DNA from: Acidobacteriaceae bacterium
Lineage (GTDB): Bacteria > Acidobacteriota > Terriglobia > Terriglobales > Acidobacteriaceae
Length of the DNA stretch: 13,024 nt
Reading direction: 5' to 3'
NCBI GenBank assembly: GCA_003164255.1
Contig: PLST01000319.1
Span: 624 to 13,647, forward strand
In this document: positions 1 to 6,072 of the stretch, one piece after another
Layout of the letters: each line of letters opens with the position of its first letter
How positions within the stretch are numbered: position 1 is the first letter of the stretch
The notes under the pieces: generated by a model
What the model was told of the DNA's origin: nothing
What the model saw: the letters and a program-made list of their open reading frames with translations, nothing else
The model's database searches: none
Position numbers and translations under genes: made by a program

Positions 1-2
1 CG

Positions 3-71
3 AGCCTGAAATACTACGTTCATCCCGTAACCAGGAAGCACTCCCAGGAGCAATTGAGTGAAGGTGAATAG
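3..71 (+). CDS. possible C-terminal tail of an upstream gene (partial)
   Basis: From position 3 a frame stays open to a TAG at 69-71, reading SLKYYVHPVTRKHSQEQLSE and two more residues. The composition looks like a plausible hydrophilic protein tail. If real, it would overlap the start of the sulfatase gene by 14 nt. A second frame, open from position 2, ends in a TGA at 59-61 that would overlap the sulfatase GTG by 4 nt, but its residues look less protein-like. Only about 20 codons are visible and no family can be named. Either frame could simply be an intergenic leader. Confidence 0.22.
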   Translation, partial: SLKYYVHPVTRKHSQEQLSEGE

Positions 72-1494
72 AAGAAACTTCCTCGTCGGTACGGCCGCTG
101 CAACCGCAGCGGCCGCACTGCCCGTTACTGCTCAATCTGGCCAGGACTCCACGGCAGGCAAGCGCAAGCCGAACATCGTCATTTATCACTCTGACCAGTT
201 CCGTTGGGACTTCCTCGGCGCCAACGGTCTCAACAGTTCCACCCGCACCCCCAATCTTGACGCTCTTGCGGCCGTGGGCACCACCTTTACCCAGGCCGTG
301 ACCAACCAGCCCGTCTGCGCGCCTTCGCGTTCCGTCCTGCTTACCGGCCGGTATGCCACCGAGACCGGAGTCTGGCGCAACGGCCTCGGCCTTCGGCAGG
401 ACCTGCCCACCATCGCAACTGAAATCCGCAAGGCCGGCTACACGGCCAACTACATCGGCAAGTGGCATCTGGCTCCCGGGCAGGCTGGCGAGGGCGGTGG
501 CCGCGGTCCCGTCAAGGCGGAGCATCGCGGCGGATTCCTCGACCTCTGGGAAGCCTCAAACGCTCTTGAGTTCTCCACGCATCCTTACGAGGGAACCATC
601 TGGGATCGCGACGGGAACGAAATCACCTTCAACGACGAGTACCGCGTCGACTTTCTCACCGACCGCGCAGAGAAGTTCCTGCGCGCCAAACAGGAGAAAC
701 CATTCCTGCTCGTCATCTCCCAGCTCGAGCCCCATCAGCAGAACGACCTCAATCGCATGGTTGGCCCCAAGGGCTCGGCCGAGCGCTTCATCAACGCCTA
801 TGTGCCGCCGGATCTTCGCGCCTTCCCGGGCGACTGGCACGAGCAGCTGCCCGACTACTATGGCGCCTGCGAGAGCATCGATGCTTCTGTCGGGCGCCTG
901 CGCAAGATTCTCGACGAGGAAGGCATCGCCGACAACACCATCTTCGTCTTCATGAGCGATCATGGGTGCCACTTCATGACCCGTAACGAGGAGTACAAGC
1001 GCAGTACGCACAACAGCTCTTTGCGAGTTCCGCTTGTCATCCACGGGCCCGGCTTTGAGACCGCGCGCCAGATTCAGGAAGTTGTCGGCATCGTCAGCAT
1101 TGCGCCAACGCTTCTTGATGCGGCCGGAATTCCTGTTCCAGAGTCCATGAAGGGACGCAGCCTGATGCCGCTGGTCCACGACGCGAACGCCCGCCAACAT
1201 TGGCCAAACAGCGAACTGGTGCAAATCAGCGAGTCAATGACCGGGCGCGCCATCCGCACCAAAGACTGGACCTACTGCGTGGCCGACCCCACCGGCGTGG
1301 TCGCAGCAAACAGCACCAATTATCACGAGTACCAGATGTACGATCAGCGCAACGATCCACACGAACTCGTCAACCTGGCCGGCCGCAAGGAATACCGCCA
1401 AAAGGCCGAGGAACTGCGCGAGCAACTGAAGAACCTGATCGTTGAGTCTGGAGAGCCGGCTCCGCAAATTGAGCCGGCCCACCTCTATCCATAG
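58..1494 (+). CDS. Tat-exported type I sulfatase (formylglycine-dependent)
   Basis: This 478-residue protein hydrolyses sulfate esters; the substrate cannot be told from the sequence. The N-terminus has a twin-arginine signal (R5-R6 in NRRNFLV, then an Ala-rich hydrophobic stretch to about residue 25), so export as a folded protein is expected. Alkaline-phosphatase-fold sulfatase landmarks follow in order: the first metal-ligand segment SDQ near 45-47, the signature CAPSR at 87-91 (C87 is the residue converted to formylglycine), GKWHL at 134-138, H225 in EPHQ, the SDHG metal site at 300-303, and K314. The SDQ form of the first metal segment resembles choline-sulfatase/heparan-type members more than the DD form. 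I chose the GTG at 58 because AGGAG at 46-50 sits 7 nt upstream; the GTG at 64 is too distant from it. The length is normal and the frame is intact. A strong hairpin follows the stop. Confidence 0.93.
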   Translation: MKVNRRNFLVGTAAATAAAALPVTAQSGQDSTAGKRKPNIVIYHSDQFRWDFLGANGLNSSTRTPNLDALAAVGTTFTQAVTNQPVCAPSRSVLLTGRYATETGVWRNGLGLRQDLPTIATEIRKAGYTANYIGKWHLAPGQAGEGGGRGPVKAEHRGGFLDLWEASNALEFSTHPYEGTIWDRDGNEITFNDEYRVDFLTDRAEKFLRAKQEKPFLLVISQLEPHQQNDLNRMVGPKGSAERFINAYVPPDLRAFPGDWHEQLPDYYGACESIDASVGRLRKILDEEGIADNTIFVFMSDHGCHFMTRNEEYKRSTHNSSLRVPLVIHGPGFETARQIQEVVGIVSIAPTLLDAAGIPVPESMKGRSLMPLVHDANARQHWPNSELVQISESMTGRAIRTKDWTYCVADPTGVVAANSTNYHEYQMYDQRNDPHELVNLAGRKEYRQKAEELREQLKNLIVESGEPAPQIEPAHLYP

Positions 1495-1545
1495 ACTGGC
1501 CAGCCACCCCCTTGATCAGGCGGGGCCGCACTCCAGTGCAACCCT

Positions 1546-1589
1546 GAAATAAATCAACCTCCGCCCACAAGCGGAGGTTGATCTATTTC
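1546..1589. terminator. bidirectional hairpin terminator between convergent genes
   Basis: A perfect 12-bp stem (1553-1564 with 1571-1582) encloses a 6-nt loop. After one A/C mismatch (1552/1583), 6 more pairs form (1546-1551 with 1584-1589), giving a stem of about 19 positions. The outer pairs are A/T-rich and the inner ones G/C-rich. It lies 51 nt after the sulfatase stop and 43 nt beyond the stop of the opposing gene at 1633, so it can serve both strands. The T-tracts are short, so intrinsic termination is inferred from stem strength and position. Confidence 0.75.
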
Positions 1590-1632
1590 GGCGTATTTCT
1601 GTACTCGGGAAAATGCCCTCGTTGATTCAGAT

Positions 1633-2001
1633 CTATCGGTAGGCCTGTTCATCGGCCCAGGCCCCGATAATCGGGAGCTTGCACTTTCTGCCGTTCAGTG
1701 CGCCCACCACCAACCACACCCATATCAGGAAAATCGCACCCCACATCGCCACGAACACCCACCAGAGTCCCAGCGACAGCCGGGGCCCCAGGAATGCCGT
1801 TAGCGATAGCAGCCAGCTCATGCCGTAGCTGGCGAGGAAGACAAACGCGCTGAACACCAGTGACTGCCACGAGTGGAAGCGCACATAGGGTCTCTTGTTG
1901 TAGCGCCTGATTGCCAGAAAGAAGATTGCCGGAATCGGAGTGAAGTAGGCCAGCGCACCAATTGAATTGTCAGAAAGGCCGGGTTCTTTGCGATCGGACA
2001 T
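1633..2001 (-). CDS. small DUF4870-like membrane protein
   Basis: This is a predicted inner-membrane protein of 122 residues with unknown biochemical role. There are three hydrophobic segments, near residues 14-31, 47-69 and 79-101. The conserved-looking motif RFHSWQSLVF at 41-50, between the first and second segments, resembles the RFHA-QS motif of DUF4870/Tic20-like small membrane proteins. An upstream extension in the same frame to 2172 is open, but its residues are not membrane-like. GGGAG on the minus strand (about 2007-2011) precedes the tandem ATG-ATG at 2004 and 2001. The second ATG has the better spacing, so I start there; the difference is one residue. The gene is convergent with the sulfatase and divergent from the FliB-like gene, so probably monocistronic. 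The family assignment rests on one motif plus topology. Confidence 0.72.
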   Translation of the reverse strand: MSDRKEPGLSDNSIGALAYFTPIPAIFFLAIRRYNKRPYVRFHSWQSLVFSAFVFLASYGMSWLLSLTAFLGPRLSLGLWWVFVAMWGAIFLIWVWLVVGALNGRKCKLPIIGAWADEQAYR

Positions 2002-2506
2002 CATCTCTCCCTTGAGGGATTTGGAGAGGGTTATCGGTAAGTTGCCGCAAAATTGAGCAGCCTTTTCGCGATCGTTCCACTCAAAGAACCGGGCATGCCG
2101 GAACGGGCATCCCGCGAACAGTTCCAGATTACACGAATCGACGAAGATGCGAGCGAGGCCACCTGGCCGCAATCACCGACGCGCCGCTGCCCCGGCCCGA
2201 AGTGGTCCTTTCCCATTCGAGAATCAAGAATCAGCAACGAGATCAAGACGACGATGGTCCGTCAGATGAAAATCGAGGGTGGAACATTGGATGATTGCAT
2301 ATCCGAGCTAAACTTGCTGGCCCGTTCGTCCGTTCCCTGGCAGAAGGCCTAACCGATGCATGGCCGACCCTGCTGCAGCTGCGAAAGGTTATTTTTGAGA
2401 CTCTTTTAATCCATTTCTGCCTGTAAGTGCCCGTTAACTGCTCTGTTCCTTGCGGCATACACCCAGTGCGCAGCAGACGTGCAAGGTCGGCTGCCAGGAG
2501 CGCCGG
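2002..2506. other. divergent intergenic spacer, no supported gene
   Basis: These 505 nt separate the divergent DUF4870-like gene (-) and the FliB-like gene (+), and should contain both promoters. Open frames exist on both strands (for example + 2053-2352), but none has a convincing ribosome site or protein-like composition. A TTTAAT at 2405-2410 is a fair -10 hexamer for the + gene, without a good -35 at the right distance. No tRNA-like or strong hairpin structure was seen. Confidence 0.5.
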
Positions 2507-3859
2507 TTGAGGCATACCCAACTGTTTCACCCTGACTATTCGAAAGATTTTCGATGCATTGGACCGGCCTGTGAGGACTCCTGTTGCGAGGAGTGGGCCA
2601 TTCATGTTGACCGAAGCACGTTTGAAAAATACCAGACCCTGCCCGCTGGGCCGTTGCGGACGACCATCGACGAAAACATTCTGCGTACTGCGGAGCAAGT
2701 GCAGGAAAACGGAAGCCCTTCGGCGGCAACTTTCGCCCAAATTCAAATGAATGCCTTGCACAAGTGCCCGCTGCTTTCTGCGGATGGTTTATGTCGCATT
2801 CAGGCGGAATATGGCGTGCAGCTTCTTTGCGACGCATGCGCGAATTACCCGCGCATAACGTACTCCATTCATGGCGCGACGGAAGAAGCCCTTTCGCTCT
2901 CATGTCCTGAGGCCGCGCGGTTGGTACTGCTGAAACCGCAACTGCTGATGGGTGCAGGGCTGGATGGCGGACTGCGAAAAAGATGCGATAGCGCGAATGA
3001 GCGCAACCCGTGGCTTCCCCACTTCTGGTCCATACGCAAATTCGCATTGGCTCTTGTGCAGAATCGCACCTACCCGCTCTGGCAGCGATTGTTTCTGCTC
3101 GGCCTGTTCAGCCGGCGATTCGATACCATCGCATCGAACGAACTTGCGGGCAGAGTTCCGCAGCTTTTGGCTGACTTTGAAGCCACTGTGGCCTCAGGAA
3201 ATCTGCAAGCCACGATGAATACTCTGCCGGTAGATCATGCACAGCAGTTGGATCTCGTACTGCTCCTAGCAGGCATGCTGCTGCACCGGTCGCACCTTCG
3301 CCCACGGTTTGTGGAGTGCGTTCAGGCCTTTACGAAAGGCATCGGCAACGGCGAAGGCGCCACACTGGAATCGCTCACTGTCCGTTACTCCGCAGCTTAC
3401 GAGCATTATTATGCACCCCTCTTCCAAAGGCACCCGTATGTCCTGGAAAACTATCTGATCAATACCATTTTCCGATGCAGATTCCCCTTTGGGCGCGACT
3501 GGGCGCAGACTCATACCATGCCCTCGATGACCCGGGAGTCTACCTTGCTCACAGCACAGTTTGCCTTGATGAAAGGCCTGCTTATTGGCGTCGCCGGATT
3601 TCATCGTGAGCACTTTTCAGCCAGCCACGTAGTGCACACCGTGCAAGCAGCCAGTAAGCATTTCGAGCACCACCCTGAGTTCCTCACCATGGCTCATGCT
3701 TTGCTCGTGGAGAAACGCATGGACGGCCAACTGGGATTGGCAATTCTGCTCAGAAATGCGAAATCTCGTGGGCTCCGGCCCGCGCTGCCCGCGAGTCAAG
3801 CTCCAGCGTCAGCCGAAGGAACCGCGGTCTTTCCGGTGCGCCGCCTCGGGCTGGACTAA
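2507..3859 (+). CDS. fliB: FliB-type flagellin lysine-N-methylase-like protein (YkgJ/CxxxC family)
   Basis: The 450-residue protein belongs to the cysteine-rich FliB group, whose founding member in Salmonella methylates lysines of flagellin. The visible evidence is an N-terminal cluster C17, C22, C26, C27 followed by W30 (CIGPACEDSCCEEW). Then come C87 and C96 in CPLLSADGLC, C108 and C111 followed by NYPR, and C133 in LSCPEAAR. This spacing is the family signature and suggests a bound metal or iron-sulfur centre. The C-terminal two thirds are helical-looking with few motifs. The open frame reaches upstream to 2450, but the TTG at 2507 has AGGAG at 2496-2500 with 6-nt spacing and puts the family N-terminus (LFHPDY...F.C.G..CED.CC) right after the start. 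No flagellin or flagellar gene is nearby, so the true substrate is open. The family call is strong; the methylase role is inferred. Confidence 0.85.
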   Translation: MRHTQLFHPDYSKDFRCIGPACEDSCCEEWAIHVDRSTFEKYQTLPAGPLRTTIDENILRTAEQVQENGSPSAATFAQIQMNALHKCPLLSADGLCRIQAEYGVQLLCDACANYPRITYSIHGATEEALSLSCPEAARLVLLKPQLLMGAGLDGGLRKRCDSANERNPWLPHFWSIRKFALALVQNRTYPLWQRLFLLGLFSRRFDTIASNELAGRVPQLLADFEATVASGNLQATMNTLPVDHAQQLDLVLLLAGMLLHRSHLRPRFVECVQAFTKGIGNGEGATLESLTVRYSAAYEHYYAPLFQRHPYVLENYLINTIFRCRFPFGRDWAQTHTMPSMTRESTLLTAQFALMKGLLIGVAGFHREHFSASHVVHTVQAASKHFEHHPEFLTMAHALLVEKRMDGQLGLAILLRNAKSRGLRPALPASQAPASAEGTAVFPVRRLGLD

Positions 3860-4028
3860 TCCACATATGCCGGACCCTGCGAGACGCTGAATGACCGGAG
3901 GAAGTGGAGCCGGACGAGGCATCGGCGATCGTCCAAAAAGTAGCTTCCGCTGCGCGAAGAAACAGGATCTTTGTGATCACAACAATCGATATGAGCCGAT
4001 CCTTGCCATTACGCCTCGTGCGGATGGC

Positions 4029-4340
4029 TCAAAAGCTGCCTTGGATCTCTATCGAATTGCCATGCAAACGAGGCAGGGAGTGCTCCAGAATGAAGTCATC
4101 GACAAAAGGCGCGCCTCTCGTAGCCGATTTGTCCGGCTCGATCACAGGAGAGCTTACTTTGTGGCGTGCTGTCACGAACTCCGACGAATTTCGTTTCTCG
4201 CCACGCGTCAAGGGCACGCCAATTTTGATGGTTTGTCCGTTAAGAAGATTCATTGCGGCTCCAATCGTGCGGTTCCTTAAATGGACAGTGCCCGACTTTG
4301 CCGAACTTGAATGCAAAAGCTGAGTCGGACAAGTTGCCAA
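4029..4340 (-). pseudogene. possible degenerate PilZ-like ORF
   Basis: This minus-strand frame of 103 codons starts at a TTG (4340) with no clear ribosome site. Two stretches loosely resemble small PilZ-domain proteins: a GAAMNLLNGQTIKI segment, like the GA...L..GQ..KI strand pair, and VDDFILEHSLPRLHGNSIEI, recalling the V-EFLEPSPRFW-I-F ending. The key PilZ RxxxR and (D/N)xSxxG motifs are not visible. The opposite strand is open too over nearly the same span, so this may be a chance frame. I list it because it is the only frame in this gap with any resemblance to a known domain. Confidence 0.18.
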
Positions 4341-4454
4341 ATGTTTTCGACGGCTGTTTGAACCTGCTCATTTTTCAGGTCCAGTCTTGAAGTGTCTCTT
4401 TTGTTCGAATTGACCGTTCGGCGATGTGAGTTCAGGAATCAGCCCGTCATCAGG

Positions 4455-4494
4455 GAGTCTCTGGAGTGTCGTACTCGTTTGACGAGGGAGACTC
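4455..4494. repeat. nested inverted repeat upstream of the EAL-HDOD gene
   Basis: GAGTCTC (4455-4461) pairs with GAGACTC (4488-4494). Inside it, CTCG (4474-4477) pairs with CGAG (4483-4486) across a 5-nt loop. The stems are short and separated by unpaired bases, so this could be an operator-like or leader structure, or chance. Confidence 0.25.
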
Positions 4495-4577
4495 TCTTTG
4501 AATGTCGATATTGATCTGCAAAGCACCTGATTGTTCTATCGGCCAGAAGTGGATATTCAATAACAAAATTATTCAAT

Positions 4578-4590
4578 TGGTGCGACACCA
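4578..4590. repeat. small perfect hairpin TGGTG-CGA-CACCA
   Basis: A 5-bp stem (4578-4582 with 4586-4590) has a 3-nt loop. It is embedded in an AT-rich stretch flanked by two copies of GGATATT (4551-4557 and 4591-4597). It lies just before a strong Shine-Dalgarno sequence at 4598-4603. It may be part of an mRNA leader; no known riboswitch was recognised. Confidence 0.25.
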
Positions 4591-4607
4591 GGATATTAAG
4601 GAGATAA

Positions 4608-4688
4608 GTGCTTCTACCTGGATCGGAACCCGCAAGACCGTACTCCATCCGGCTCCAAAAGTCGGCTTGGCCTGCCAGTTGGAAATAA
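4608..4688 (+). CDS. possible short leader ORF (26 codons)
   Basis: AAGGAG at 4598-4603 followed 4 nt later by a GTG (4608) is one of the best ribosome sites in the window, yet the frame closes at TAA 4686-4688 after 26 codons. The peptide is basic and hydrophilic (MLLPGSEPARPYSIR and on) and matches nothing I know. It is in the same frame as the EAL-HDOD gene that starts 70 nt further on. It might be a translated leader, or the remnant of a former N-terminus of that gene. The evidence is only the ribosome site and position. Confidence 0.25.
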   Translation: MLLPGSEPARPYSIRLQKSAWPASWK

Positions 4689-4757
4689 ATCGTCTTCGCA
4701 TCGGCCGAGCCCTTCTGGAAGGTGGACTTGCGTTTCAAGATGTTGTGGCTTAAGCCG

Positions 4758-6050
4758 ATGAATGTAATTGGTAAATCTATGGCGCCCGCAATCCAACCCA
4801 TTTACACTCCTGGCGATTCAGCGTTGACCTCATCGCAGGGGCTGTTTTCAGTCGTCCGCCAGCCGATTCTGGATCTGCGTGGGCGCGTTCATGCGTACGA
4901 ATTACATTACCGTGGAGGGTTGTCCCCTGACGGAGTTTCGGCTTTCAACCGCCTGATCGAGACTGCAGGAAGCTTGGGCCTTGAAAAGCCGCGTGAGTTG
5001 AAGAAGTTGACTGGAAAGCTGACTGCATTTGTCTGCTGCCCGTTGGAGGCGCTGAACGAGCAGCTTGCGCAGGTTTTGCCAGCCTCGTTAACGGTCCTCG
5101 AGATTGGGCCGACCCTTGAAGTCTCACCTGAAATAGTTTCCACATGCAGGCAGATGAAGGCGCTTGGTTTCCGCTTTGCTTTGGAGGATTTCGCGAATGA
5201 GCCTCGGCGCACCTCCCTGCTGGAATTGGCAGACTACATAACGGTAGATTTTTGCCGGACCATTCCAGAAGTGCGTCGAAGCCTGCTAGACGAGTTGCGC
5301 GGCAAGCCCCTTACGATGCTGGCAAAAGGTCTTCAGACACACTCGGACTACCGCAAGGCACGTGAGGAAGGTTTCACGCTGTTTGAGGGCTATTTCTTCC
5401 TGGAGCCCGTGGCTATACGGAATCGGCGTCCACCCGTCAACCAGATGCTTAGGCTCGATATTCTGAAAGCGTTGCAGCAGCACCCTCTGAATATGTCCAA
5501 GGTAAGCCAGTTGGTGAAGCGCGACGGCCCACTCACGTATCAACTCCTACGGTTGGTGAACTCGCCGCTTTGGGGAATGCGCCAGAACGTTGAGTCGATA
5601 GAGGTGGCGCTGGTGGCAGTCGGCGAGAACGCTTTTCGCCGCATCGCGACTCTAGCGATCGCCAGCGAATTCAATGGTGACCAGCCGGCCGAACTATTGT
5701 CTATGGCTATCTTGCGCGGACGAATCTGCGAAGTGATGGCAGCGCAACGAGGTCTGGACCCATTCGGGCAATACTTACTGGGGATGCTGAGCCTTTTACC
5801 GGCGATGCAGGGCCAGCCCATGTGCGAGGTAGCGCCCACGCTGCCGCTCAGCACAGACGTCGTAGAAGCACTGTTGGGCAAAAAGTGCCCCGAACGCGCC
5901 ATGCTGGACTGGTTGGAATATTGGGAACGCGGCGATTGGGCGGCTTGCGATTCTGCGGCCGAGGCACTCAGCCTGGACCAGGCAGAATTATCAAGGGTCT
6001 ATATCGAAGCCGTAGCCTGGACCGAAAACGCGCTGCATTCGAGTACTTGA
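4758..6050 (+). CDS. EAL-HDOD signalling protein with degenerate EAL domain (YuxH/COG3434 type)
   Basis: This is a 430-residue cytosolic signalling protein. An EAL-like domain at about 29-222 is recognised by RQPILDLRGRVHAYELHYRG (34-53), ALEDF (141-145) and FEGYFFLEP (209-217). A following HDOD domain at about 228-400 shows the usual LRLDILKALQ entry, then LLRLVNSPLWG (263-273) and VALVAVGENAFRRIATLA. In active c-di-GMP phosphodiesterases the motifs are EAL, DDF and an EKVE-type segment. Here they read ELH, EDF and LAKGLQT (188-194), so several metal or catalytic residues are missing. I infer a non-catalytic EAL acting as a binding or regulatory module. The start is uncertain: ATGs at 4740, 4758 and 4779 and a GTG at 4722 are all in frame, and none has a strong ribosome site. 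I chose 4758. The 3' end is 22 nt from the convergent glgP end. Confidence 0.85.
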   Translation: MNVIGKSMAPAIQPIYTPGDSALTSSQGLFSVVRQPILDLRGRVHAYELHYRGGLSPDGVSAFNRLIETAGSLGLEKPRELKKLTGKLTAFVCCPLEALNEQLAQVLPASLTVLEIGPTLEVSPEIVSTCRQMKALGFRFALEDFANEPRRTSLLELADYITVDFCRTIPEVRRSLLDELRGKPLTMLAKGLQTHSDYRKAREEGFTLFEGYFFLEPVAIRNRRPPVNQMLRLDILKALQQHPLNMSKVSQLVKRDGPLTYQLLRLVNSPLWGMRQNVESIEVALVAVGENAFRRIATLAIASEFNGDQPAELLSMAILRGRICEVMAAQRGLDPFGQYLLGMLSLLPAMQGQPMCEVAPTLPLSTDVVEALLGKKCPERAMLDWLEYWERGDWAACDSAAEALSLDQAELSRVYIEAVAWTENALHSST

Positions 6051-6072
6051 AACGGCCCCGCAATCTCCACTC

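Larger units (their letters stand above)
3860..4757. other. long gap without a confident gene
   Basis: About 900 nt lie between the FliB-like gene and the EAL-HDOD gene. Several overlapping frames are open (+ 3891-4280, + 3904-4323, - 4029-4340, - 4439-4801, + 4502-4753). None has both a good ribosome site and a recognisable family. Third-position GC in the 3904 and 4029 frames looks weak compared with the neighbours. The stretch 4551-4620 is notably AT-rich, with small palindromes and one short ORF behind a strong Shine-Dalgarno sequence; these are listed separately. The region probably holds decayed sequence plus the promoter and leader of the EAL-HDOD gene. Confidence 0.45.

Noticed and set aside
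2002..2172. N-terminal extension of the DUF4870-like protein up to 2172
   Set aside because: The extension lacks membrane character, and a ribosome site directly precedes the ATG pair at 2001-2004.
2450..2506. Upstream TTG start of the FliB-like gene at 2450
   Set aside because: There is no ribosome site there, and the extra 19 residues are not family-like. The TTG at 2507 has AGGAG at ideal spacing.
2406..3047. 213-codon minus-strand frame overlapping the start of the FliB-like gene
   Set aside because: The plus-strand frame has a full family cysteine signature and a good ribosome site. The opposing frame has no recognisable features.
4439..4801. 120-codon minus-strand frame in the gap before the EAL-HDOD gene
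   Set aside because: It has no ribosome site and no recognisable family, and it overlaps the start of the EAL-HDOD gene.
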